DNA of 10,880 nucleotides, from positions 1 through 10,880 of the forward strand of contig JAISCO010000330.1 of assembly GCA_031265535.1 (NCBI GenBank), read 5' to 3'. This stretch comes from Spirochaetaceae bacterium. GTDB taxonomy: Bacteria; Spirochaetota; Spirochaetia; Treponematales; Breznakiellaceae. A model generated the notes under the pieces. The model was given only the letters and a program-made list of their open reading frames with translations. It made no database searches and was not told the DNA's origin. Both the position numbers and the translations under genes were made by a program. Below are positions 1 through 6,024 of the stretch, piece after piece. The first letter of the stretch is position 1. Each line of letters begins with the position of its first letter.

Positions 1-122
1 ACACCCAAACCCAAATTTCCGCTTAAATATTCAGTTATAGCACCTGGAGTGGGCGTTTTTGTAAAAACACGCTTACTCTTTCCTCACCTTATATGACAAC
101 TTTAAACCAGGACGCGACACTG

Positions 123-203
123 TTACTTTTTACCTTTTCCTTTTTACCATAAATTTTCTAAAAGTAAAATTGCTGATTCCTCCTCATTGCTAATTGCCAA
201 TCG
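123..203 (+). repeat. Degenerate heptanucleotide repeats upstream of the TPR gene
   Basis: Two short runs of 7-nt units lie in this stretch. At 123-150 four units follow each other in register: TTACTTT, TTACCTT, TTCCTTT, TTACCAT. At 176-203 four more can be read: ATTCCTC, CTCATTG, CTAATTG, CCAATCG. The same unit types recur at 3592-3689 and 8581-8629. They read pyrimidine-rich on the strand of the downstream TPR gene. No gene or clear promoter is visible in positions 1-235. An imperfect GTTTTT/AAAAAC hairpin near 54-76 is too weak to call a terminator. Confidence 0.6.
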
Positions 204-308
204 CCGGGCTAAACTGGGAAGCGCTGGAGATGTGAATGGTATACCGCGCTTATGTTGAAAAGAAGGCGGAGTTTGCGGCGGAAGCGGCGGGGGAGAAAGA
301 AGAATGAG
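194..308 (+). pseudogene. Possible 3' remnant of a protein gene running into the TPR gene
   Basis: One frame reads LPIAGLNWEALEM, then a TGA stop at 233-235, then MVYRAYVEKKAEFAAEAAGEKEE ending at TGA 306-308. The charged, Ala/Glu-rich end looks like a natural protein C-terminus, and its stop overlaps the TPR start codon as ATGA (304-308), as in translationally coupled genes. The 5' part is missing and replaced by heptad repeats, and an in-frame stop breaks the frame. It could be the decayed tail of an upstream gene, or chance coding-like sequence. I cannot assign a family. Confidence 0.3.
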
Positions 309-2061
309 AAAAGTATTGAAAAAGGGTTTGCTCTGTGCGGTTTATGCGCTAATCTCGACGGCTGTCCTGGCTGCCCAGAGCGGGGCAGGAAATACCGATC
401 AGGACATAGCGGCGTACACCGAAGCTATCAGGCTGGACCCCAATGATGCCGAAGCGTACAAGAACCGGGGCAACGCCTACGATGACAAAGAAGAGTACGA
501 CAGAGCCATCGCCGACTTCACTGAAGCGATCAGGCTAAGTCCCAATGATGCCGAAGCGTACAAGAACCGGGGACGTTCTTATTTGGGCAAAGAGGAGTAC
601 GACAAAGCCATTGCCGACAACGATCAAGCTATAAATATCAACCCCAATTATTGGCAGGCGTTCGCTAACCGGGGCAGTGCCTACGGGAACAAAGGGGAAC
701 ATGACAAAGCCATCGCAGACTTCACCCAAGCCATAAGTATCAAGGCCGATGGCGCTTCGTTGTATGTGAACCGGGGTATGGCCTACAGTGATAAAGGAGA
801 ACATGACCGGGCCATCGCGGACTTTACCGAGGCCATAAGGCTCGACCCCAATGATGCTTACATCTCCTTTTTCCGGGGCAGCGCCTACGGGAACAAAGGG
901 GAGACTGACAAAGCGATCACAGACTTCACTGAGGCGTTGCGGCTTGACCCGAATCTTGTTTGGGCGTATAGGTACCGGGGCAACGCTTACGGGACCAAAG
1001 GAGAGTTCGACAAAGCGATCACCGACTACACCGAAGCGCTGCGGCTCGACCCCGATGATGCGGCAGCGTACTTTTTCCGGGGCGTCGCCTATGGATCCAA
1101 AGGAGAGTTCGACAAAGCTATCGCCGACTTTACCGAGGCCGTAAGGCTCGACCCCCATGACGCTCAGGGTTACTATAACCGGGGCTACACCTACAATGCG
1201 ACAGGAGAGTTCGACAAAGCCATAGCGGACTACAGCCAAGCCATAAGGCTCGACCCCGATGATGCGGCAGCGTACTTTTTCCGGGGTGTCGCCTATGGAT
1301 CCAAAGGAGAGTTCGACAAAGCTATCGCCGACTTTACCGAGGCCATAAGGCTTGTTCCCCATGACGCTCAGGGTTATCATAACCGGGGCTACGCCTACAA
1401 TGCGACAGGAGAGTTCGACAAAGCGGTCGCCGACTACACAGAGGCACTGCGGCTCGACCCCAATGATGCTCAGGTTTACAATAACCGGGGCAATGCTTAT
1501 GGGGTCAAAAGAGAGTTCGACAAAGCTATCGCCGACTTTACCGAGGCCGTAAGGCTCGACCCTAATAATGCTCAGAGCTACCAGGGCCGGGGCTACGCCT
1601 ACAATGCGACAGGGGAGTTCGACAGAGCCATAGCGGACTACACAGAGGCGTTACGGCTCAATCCCAATGATGCTCAGGTGTACACTAACCGAGGCAATAT
1701 CTATGATGACAAAGGGGAGTCCGACAAAGCTATCGCCGACTACACCGAAGCGCTGCGGCTTGATCCCAATCTTGTTTTGGCGTACTATAACCGGGGCCTC
1801 GCCTACGGTCGCAAAAGAGAGGCAGACAAAGCGATTGCTGACTACACCAAGGCACTGCGGCTCGACCCGAATCTTGCTTATGTCTACAATAACCGGGGCA
1901 ATGCCTACGCTATGAAAGAGGATTATGTCCGCGCCCGCGCCGACTGGGAGAGGGCGTTGCAGCTTGATCCTAATGATGCCGAGGCGCGGAATAATCTTGA
2001 ACGCCTGCGGCGTGAAGGGCAGCAAAAGGAGGGGGCGTATTCCCTTCATACTTTTCTGTAA
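304..2061 (+). CDS. Secreted tetratricopeptide repeat (TPR) protein, 15 repeats
   Basis: This is a 585-residue protein built almost entirely of TPR helical hairpins, which serve as protein-protein interaction scaffolds. Residues 1-24 form a signal peptide (Lys/Arg start, hydrophobic core, AVLAA before QSG), so it is exported, probably to the periplasm. A half repeat at about 34-51 is followed by 15 full repeats of exactly 34 residues (52-561), most with the pattern Y-NRG-AY---GE-DKAIADYTEALRLDPN. A 24-residue charged tail ends the protein. The start is supported by GGGGGAG at 289-295, eight bases before the ATG. Repeats 7-12 form three copies of a two-TPR unit, which indicates recent internal duplication. 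No catalytic domain is present and the partner is unknown. Repeat number may vary between strains. The TPR fold is certain; the biological role is not. Confidence 0.93.
   Translation: MRKVLKKGLLCAVYALISTAVLAAQSGAGNTDQDIAAYTEAIRLDPNDAEAYKNRGNAYDDKEEYDRAIADFTEAIRLSPNDAEAYKNRGRSYLGKEEYDKAIADNDQAININPNYWQAFANRGSAYGNKGEHDKAIADFTQAISIKADGASLYVNRGMAYSDKGEHDRAIADFTEAIRLDPNDAYISFFRGSAYGNKGETDKAITDFTEALRLDPNLVWAYRYRGNAYGTKGEFDKAITDYTEALRLDPDDAAAYFFRGVAYGSKGEFDKAIADFTEAVRLDPHDAQGYYNRGYTYNATGEFDKAIADYSQAIRLDPDDAAAYFFRGVAYGSKGEFDKAIADFTEAIRLVPHDAQGYHNRGYAYNATGEFDKAVADYTEALRLDPNDAQVYNNRGNAYGVKREFDKAIADFTEAVRLDPNNAQSYQGRGYAYNATGEFDRAIADYTEALRLNPNDAQVYTNRGNIYDDKGESDKAIADYTEALRLDPNLVLAYYNRGLAYGRKREADKAIADYTKALRLDPNLAYVYNNRGNAYAMKEDYVRARADWERALQLDPNDAEARNNLERLRREGQQKEGAYSLHTFL
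1069..1680 (+). repeat. Three tandem 204-bp units (two TPRs each) inside the TPR gene
   Basis: TPR pairs 7-8 (1069-1272), 9-10 (1273-1476) and 11-12 (1477-1680) form a 68-residue higher-order repeat. The second member of each pair carries the marker RGY-YNATGEF. The first two units are nearly identical in DNA: the CTCGACCCCGATGATGCGGC stretch at 1045 recurs at 1249, exactly 204 bp later, including a shared GGATCC. The third unit has diverged more. Confidence 0.85.
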
Positions 2062-2080
2062 TTTGTGAAGATTGAAACGT

Positions 2081-2155
2081 GAGCTTGCTCCAAAACTAAT
2101 CGACTATGCGCTGAAGCGCATGGTGCGCAAACTTTGTTTGCGATGGAACAAGCTT
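2081..2155. repeat. Nested palindromic element
   Basis: Outer arms GAGCTTGCTCC (2081-2091) and GGAACAAGCTT (2145-2155) pair at 9 of 11 positions. They enclose two perfect hairpins: ATGCGCT-GA-AGCGCAT (2106-2121) and CGCAAAC-TTT-GTTTGCG (2126-2142). The fold resembles a small cruciform or cloverleaf just after the TPR stop codon. A related element with the same outer words lies at 2229-2267. It has no coding potential I trust. Confidence 0.6.
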
Positions 2156-2156
2156 T

Positions 2157-2202
2157 TGGAAAAAGCGGTCTAATCGGACTAAAGTCCGGCCCGCTTTTTC
2201 CA
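2157..2202. terminator. Probable bidirectional intrinsic terminator
   Basis: TGGAAAAAGCGG (2157-2168) and CCGCTTTTTCCA (2191-2202) form a perfect 12-bp stem. A second perfect hairpin, CGGACT-AA-AGTCCG (2175-2188), sits in its loop. Read from either strand, a GC-rich stem base is followed by TTTTT, as expected of a terminator shared by convergent genes. It lies between the TPR gene (+) and the membrane protein gene (-), which fits that role. Confidence 0.65.
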
Positions 2203-2228
2203 TTAAATCTAAGGTTGCCGGCCTTGCG

Positions 2229-2267
2229 GAGCTTGTCTCCCCAAAACTGAAGTTTTGGAACAGCTTC
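2229..2267. repeat. Second palindrome of the 2081 type
   Basis: A perfect 8-bp hairpin CCAAAACT-GA-AGTTTTGG (2241-2258) is flanked by GAGCTTGTCTCC on the left and GGAACAGCTTC on the right. The flanks match the outer arms of the element at 2081-2155. The two look like members of one dispersed family, the first carrying an insert of two extra hairpins between the AAAACT and GGAAC words. The remaining DNA to 2381 is AT-rich with no gene I can support. Confidence 0.5.
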
Positions 2268-2381
2268 AAATAATAAAATATTGTTGTTATTTGTAGCAAA
2301 AACCGGTATATAACAAACGGTTAACACTTCGCCCGGGTCATTCCGTTGCGCGCCAACTTTGTTTGTGAACATTCACTCGGC

Positions 2382-3299
2382 TTACTCGGCGGCATTAGGC
2401 GCGATAGACGCGGCAGGCGCAATGCCTGAAACGCCGATGCTTGTTATTTTAAGATAATCGAGCAGCACGGGATACTTTGTTAAAAGCTCGCCGTATCTGG
2501 CAAGCTCGTCTAAACGGAATTGGGAATTTATGCGCCCCGCGGCATTGGCGTTTATTTGCGAGTTTAGTATTTCTCGCTGCCGTGAAATATAATTTTCATA
2601 CATCTCTTTTGCCGAGTTGTACAGTTTGTAATCTGGAAACTGTTTTACGCTTAACGAGCATGAAAGTCCGCTTATATAAGGAAATTCGGCCTGTATATCA
2701 TCGGTAAGCGGTTTATAGTCGCTTGCCGTGTTTATTTGTTCAAGTGTCTCCTGTTGTCCGCAGTAGTATGCCAGACGCTGCTCTATAAACGGCTCAAGCT
2801 GGGCGCGGAGTTCACTGTTGTAAGCGTCAAGTTCTGTTTGATTCGATATATGGAATTGATCCGCTATCACCGGCAGAAGGTTTGGGTTTAGGGTAAAAAA
2901 CACGTTTCCTGAAACTTGCCACGAAAAAGAAGTTTTTAGTCCGACAAACGATGTGTATGTTTCGGCCTGCGGCAGTACGCCTCGCGCTTCGACCGGTATT
3001 GTTTGATTTTTTATGTTAAAAACGGATATCTCTGTGTTTACGGGTATCAGTTTATACCAGAGCCATGTAAATTTTCCATCCGTAATTACTTCATCGTAAA
3101 GTCCGTGTGTTTTAGAGCGGAGTACACCGTAAGAATTGTGCGGAACAGACATCTGCGCCCAGCCGGCAAAAAAACAGCCCGCGCCCAATGCAATAAGTAT
3201 AATTAGAATGATAAAAAGTTTTTTCATGCCTAAGGCGCCCATGTATTTTATCAACATATCCGCTTTTTCCATAAATTTCAACCCGCCATTTGCCGCCAT
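2382..3299 (-). CDS. Membrane-anchored protein, possibly SPFH/band-7-like
   Basis: This gene runs opposite to its neighbours. It encodes up to 305 residues with one strongly hydrophobic segment (KKLFIILIILIALGAGCFFAG, about residues 26-46) and a large soluble remainder, so it is probably an N-terminally anchored protein facing the periplasm. The stretch after the anchor (Y-VLRSKTHG, DGKF-WLWYKLIPVN) resembles the start of SPFH/band-7 domains, and residues 235-275 look helical and charged. This is motif-level recognition only. The start is uncertain: ATGs at 3299, 3272 and 3227 are in frame and none has a good ribosome-binding site. The one at 3227 gives a typical MKK signal-anchor start and a 281-residue protein. 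There is no operon partner. Heptad repeats begin 14 bp upstream of the longest start. Confidence 0.7.
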   Translation of the reverse strand: MAANGGLKFMEKADMLIKYMGALGMKKLFIILIILIALGAGCFFAGWAQMSVPHNSYGVLRSKTHGLYDEVITDGKFTWLWYKLIPVNTEISVFNIKNQTIPVEARGVLPQAETYTSFVGLKTSFSWQVSGNVFFTLNPNLLPVIADQFHISNQTELDAYNSELRAQLEPFIEQRLAYYCGQQETLEQINTASDYKPLTDDIQAEFPYISGLSCSLSVKQFPDYKLYNSAKEMYENYISRQREILNSQINANAAGRINSQFRLDELARYGELLTKYPVLLDYLKITSIGVSGIAPAASIAPNAAE

Positions 3300-3313
3300 A
3301 GACTATCGGGAGG

Positions 3314-3355
3314 AATTAGCAATTAGCAATTAGCAATTAACAATGAGCAATTAAC
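3314..3355 (-). repeat. Tandem heptanucleotide array AATTAGC, six units
   Basis: Six 7-nt units follow without a break: AATTAGC three times, then AATTAAC, AATGAGC and AATTAAC. Two more units (AATGAAC, AATGAGC) appear at 3402-3415. On the minus strand they read GCTAATT/GCTCATT, the same type seen on the plus strand at 183-196 and 8588-8601. The array is therefore in sense orientation for the minus-strand gene that begins at about 3299. Confidence 0.85.
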
Positions 3356-3415
3356 AAGGCGGCTTACGAGCAGGCTGTCGCGAAGCGGCGGAGCGAGGGG
3401 CAATGAACAATGAGC

Positions 3416-3563
3416 TTCAAAAGCTCCATGCTCACGAGCTTTTGAACGCGCTTGCGCGTTCAGCCCCGCGCACGGGATTGCAGCGGAAATCCCGCAGTAC
3501 CGCCATAGGCGGTACGAGGAATTGGAGCGGAAAGCCCGGTTTTTGGCGCTGCCGCGCCAAAAA
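3416..3563. repeat. Cluster of perfect palindromes in the divergent intergenic region
   Basis: Five inverted repeats are packed into about 150 bp. TTCAAAAGCT (3416-3425) pairs with AGCTTTTGAA (3437-3446). GAACGCGC-TT-GCGCGTTC spans 3444-3461. GGGATT (3474-3479) pairs with AATCCC (3488-3493). GTACCGCC-ATA-GGCGGTAC spans 3497-3515. TTTTTGGCGC-TGCC-GCGCCAAAAA spans 3540-3563. The segment is GC-richer than the flanking repeats. Short open frames across it overlap the palindromes and do not look like proteins. It lies between two divergent genes, so promoters or operators may sit here, but I cannot point to a specific one. Confidence 0.7.
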
Positions 3564-3591
3564 TGCGCCCAAATAAAAAATGAAACTGTCA

Positions 3592-3689
3592 TTCATTGCT
3601 CCTTCTTCCTTGTTACTTTTTACTTCTTCCTTCCCCCTTTGCTCCTTCTTCCTTTTTCCTTTTTACTTTTTCTTCCCTCTTCCCTATTC
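3592..3689 (+). repeat. Pyrimidine-rich heptanucleotide array, 14 units in register
   Basis: Exactly 98 bp divide into 14 units of 7 nt: TTCATTG, CTCCTTC, TTCCTTG, TTACTTT, TTACTTC, TTCCTTC, CCCCTTT, GCTCCTT, CTTCCTT, TTTCCTT, TTTACTT, TTTCTTC, CCTCTTC, CCTATTC. The plus strand is almost free of purines except for a recurring A at the third or fourth position. It ends 69 bp before the sugar-binding protein start. If transcription starts upstream, it would form a U/C-rich 5' leader. Confidence 0.85.
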
Positions 3690-3758
3690 ACTGCTCTTCT
3701 ATTCTTGATAGACTGAAAGCCGCAGGCGTTGTATACGTCTCAAAATCAGGAGGAAATT

Positions 3759-5075
3759 ATGAAAAAATTTTGTGGTTTAACAGGTACGATTCTTTCTTTT
3801 TTGATTTTAGCGGCTTGCAGCAAAAATTCGACCCCCGGCGTTTATTTTTTGAACTTTAAGCCGGAGCTAGACAAACAATGGCTGGACACAGCCGCTCAAT
3901 TTACCGGCGAAACAGGTATACCTATGGAAGTAGTTACGGCGGCAAGCGACACTTATGAGCAGACATTACGCGCCGAAATGACGAAAGCGAAACCACCCAC
4001 CCTGTTCAACCTGAACGGGCCTGTCGGTATGCGGGCTTGGCAGGATTATACCGCCGATCTTAAAGGCAGTAAAATTTATGAATGGCTGAGGGACAAGGGG
4101 CTTGCGATAGGTGGGGATGGTAAAATTTACGGCATACCGTACGCAATCGAAAGTTACGGGATTATATACAATGACGCGATACTGCGGAAATACTTTTTGC
4201 TCCCTTCCCGTGCCGTAAATGACATAAGCGATGCCGGCGGCATTACGAATTTCGCAAAGCTAAAAGCTGTTGCCGAAGATATTCAGGCTAACGCGGCGGC
4301 GCTCGGAATTGCGGGGGCCTTTGCGTCAACTTCTTTTTCGCCGGGCGAGGACTGGCGCTGGAATACGCATTTGGCTAATATTCCCGTATACTTTGAGTAC
4401 AGGCAAAAAAATGTCAATGACCTGGCGGTAATTGATTTGATATATTCTGAAAATTTTAAAAACACTTTTGATTTATACATTAACAATTCTATTACAAGCA
4501 GAAGGATGACCGGCTCAAAAACTGTGGGCGATTCAATGACGGAGTTCGCTTTGGGTAAAGTCGCTTTCATTCAAAACGGAACCTGGTCATGGCCGCAAAT
4601 AGCCAACGAAACCGGAAATGTTGTTGATCAACAGGATATAAAATTCCTGCCAATATATACCGGGGTCGATGGAGAGGAAACACAGGGGCTTTGTGTCGGG
4701 ACTGAAAATTTTATCGCGGTAAACAGCCGCGTGAGTCAAGAAGAGCAGGATGCTTCGCTAAAATTTCTTGAGTGGCTGTTTGGCACAGATAACGGTAAAA
4801 AGCAGGCGTCAGGCAGTCTTGGACTAATCACTCCGTTCACCACATTTTCGGCGGAAGAACTTCCAAGCGACCCGCTGATAAAAGAAATGTACCGCTATTT
4901 GAATGAGTTGGGTATCAATTCTGTGCCTTGGGTGTTCACCACTTTCCCAAGTCTGGAATTCAAGAATGATCTGGGCGCGGCGCTTAGCGCTTATACGGTG
5001 GGAAGTCAGGACTGGGATTATGTAAAAACAACATTCATCAACAGTTGGGCCGCCGAAAAAAAGGCGAATCAGTAA
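3759..5075 (+). CDS. ABC transporter sugar-binding lipoprotein (extracellular solute-binding family 1)
   Basis: This is the substrate-capture component of a carbohydrate importer, anchored in the envelope by a lipid. The start at 3759 is fixed by AGGAGG at 3748-3753, five bases before the ATG. A further in-frame ATG at 3729 lacks such a site. The 438-residue product begins with a lipoprotein signal ending in the lipobox LAAC (Cys20). The rest is of usual length for the family, with typical stretches: E(T)GIPMEVVTAAS-TYEQTLRAEM early, YGIPYAIESYGIIYN in the middle, VGTENFIAVNS and FLEWLFGTDNGK near the end. The next two genes are its permeases. No ATPase is encoded here, as is common where one shared MsmX/UgpC-type ATPase serves several importers. 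The sugar cannot be read from sequence. From memory, close relatives occur in gut Clostridia. Confidence 0.9.
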   Translation: MKKFCGLTGTILSFLILAACSKNSTPGVYFLNFKPELDKQWLDTAAQFTGETGIPMEVVTAASDTYEQTLRAEMTKAKPPTLFNLNGPVGMRAWQDYTADLKGSKIYEWLRDKGLAIGGDGKIYGIPYAIESYGIIYNDAILRKYFLLPSRAVNDISDAGGITNFAKLKAVAEDIQANAAALGIAGAFASTSFSPGEDWRWNTHLANIPVYFEYRQKNVNDLAVIDLIYSENFKNTFDLYINNSITSRRMTGSKTVGDSMTEFALGKVAFIQNGTWSWPQIANETGNVVDQQDIKFLPIYTGVDGEETQGLCVGTENFIAVNSRVSQEEQDASLKFLEWLFGTDNGKKQASGSLGLITPFTTFSAEELPSDPLIKEMYRYLNELGINSVPWVFTTFPSLEFKNDLGAALSAYTVGSQDWDYVKTTFINSWAAEKKANQ

Positions 5076-5085
5076 GAGACGTCAA

Positions 5086-5129
5086 ACAGAGGCGGCTTGT
5101 TTATGTAAACATAAACAAGCCGCCTCTGT
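5086..5129. terminator. Strong 21-bp perfect hairpin between binding-protein and permease genes
   Basis: ACAGAGGCGGCTTGTTTATG at 5086-5105 plus one more T pairs perfectly with the 21 bases at 5109-5129, leaving AA in the apex. A looser reading gives 19 bp with a 6-nt loop. It starts 10 bp after the stop codon. What follows is only moderately T-rich, so full termination is doubtful. It may act as a partial terminator or as a 3' barrier stabilising the upstream message, giving more binding protein than permease, as known for other sugar-binding protein operons. Confidence 0.7.
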
Positions 5130-5132
5130 CAT

Positions 5133-5160
5133 TTCACATTTTATCTTTTACCGTTTACCG
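5133..5160 (+). repeat. Short heptad run before the first permease gene
   Basis: Four 7-nt units can be read: TTCACAT, TTTATCT, TTTACCG, TTTACCG. They resemble the TTTACTT/TTACCTT units of the longer arrays and have the same orientation relative to the downstream gene. The run is short, so chance is possible. Confidence 0.4.
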
Positions 5161-5181
5161 TCATATTTGGAGAAAAAATTT

Positions 5182-6024
5182 ATGGAAAAATCATTAAAAA
5201 AGTATTTTTGGTTTTTTGTGGGGCCTACGCTGCTTTGTTTTATAATTTCTTTTATTATACCGTTTATCTATGGCATTATTCTTTCATTCGCAAAATTTAC
5301 AACCGTTACCGACTTAAAGATGACGGGTTTCAATAATTATGTTCTTGCATTTTCTAATCCGGACTTTTTGAACGCGCTTTGGTTTTCTATTCGCTTTACG
5401 TTTGTATCGGTTATATTGACTAATTTAATAGCCTTCGCTTTTGCGCTGATGCTTTCAGGCGGCGTAAAGGGAACAAATCTTTATCGGACGCTAATTTTTA
5501 TGCCTAATCTGATAGGCGGCATAGTGCTTGGATATATTTGGCAATTTATAATTAACGGTGTTTTGAGTTTTGCGGGTGTTACAATTATCGTAGACGCAAG
5601 ATACGGTTTTTGGGGGCTTGTCATTTTAAGCAGCTGGCAGTTTATTGGATACATGATGATCATTTACATTGCCGGTATACAAAATATATCAACCGATATA
5701 CTGGAAGCGGCAAGGATTGACGGCGCGGGCGCTTGGACTATATTAACAAAAATTACAATTCCTCTTGTGATGCCGTCAATTACGATTACTTTCTTTATGT
5801 CCGTGGCAAACTCTTTTAAGATGTTCGACCAGAATCTGGCGCTTACAGCTGGTCTTCCCGGAAAACAAACGGTGGGTGTGGCTCTTGATATTTACAATAC
5901 ATTTTACGGCAGAACCGGCTGGGAAGGCGTAGGGCAGGCAAAAGCGTTCATGTTTTTTATTATCGTCGCGATAATATCTCTTATGCAGTTGTCTATTACA
6001 CGAAAGCGGGAGGTAGAAACTTGA
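5182..6024 (+). CDS. Sugar ABC transporter permease, MalF/UgpA type
   Basis: This is the first of two inner-membrane permeases that form the translocation channel with the product of 6021-6872. ATG at 5182 is preferred, giving a 280-residue protein: GGAG at 5169-5172 is well placed for it, and the N-terminus MEKSLKKYFWFF matches the usual start of this family from memory. A TTG at 5167 would add five residues but overlaps that ribosome-binding site. About six membrane spans are visible (near 10-34, 66-91, 103-127, 143-165, 196-212 and 254-272). The EAA loop that docks the ATPase is EAARIDGAGAW...IP at 175-194. It is separated from the binding-protein gene by a hairpin and overlaps the next permease by four bases. 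Confidence 0.92.
   Translation: MEKSLKKYFWFFVGPTLLCFIISFIIPFIYGIILSFAKFTTVTDLKMTGFNNYVLAFSNPDFLNALWFSIRFTFVSVILTNLIAFAFALMLSGGVKGTNLYRTLIFMPNLIGGIVLGYIWQFIINGVLSFAGVTIIVDARYGFWGLVILSSWQFIGYMMIIYIAGIQNISTDILEAARIDGAGAWTILTKITIPLVMPSITITFFMSVANSFKMFDQNLALTAGLPGKQTVGVALDIYNTFYGRTGWEGVGQAKAFMFFIIVAIISLMQLSITRKREVET

Noticed and set aside
48..80. Intrinsic terminator for an upstream gene
   Set aside because: The stem is imperfect beyond GTTTTT/AAAAAC and lacks a following T-run.
535..1380. Long open frame of 281 codons on the minus strand inside the TPR gene
   Set aside because: It is the antisense shadow of the repeated TPR codons. Its translation shows the same 34-residue period and no independent family, signal or ribosome-binding site.
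2046..2372. 108-codon minus-strand open frame between the TPR gene and the membrane protein gene
   Set aside because: It runs through hairpins and the terminator, has no recognisable domain, and its composition follows the palindromes.
3323..3592. Open frames on both strands through 3323-3859
   Set aside because: They cross palindromes and heptad repeats. Their products are low-complexity (Leu/Phe/Pro-rich) and the one ending at 3859 runs into the sugar-binding gene in another frame.
3592..3689. CRISPR array
   Set aside because: The units are 7 nt with no spacers, and no cas genes are present.
4283..4570. Minus-strand open frame inside the sugar-binding protein gene
   Set aside because: It is antisense to a well-supported gene, with no start signal or family.
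5167..5181. TTG start for the first permease
   Set aside because: The TTG overlaps the GGAG site that serves the ATG at 5182, and the family usually begins at MEKSLKKY.
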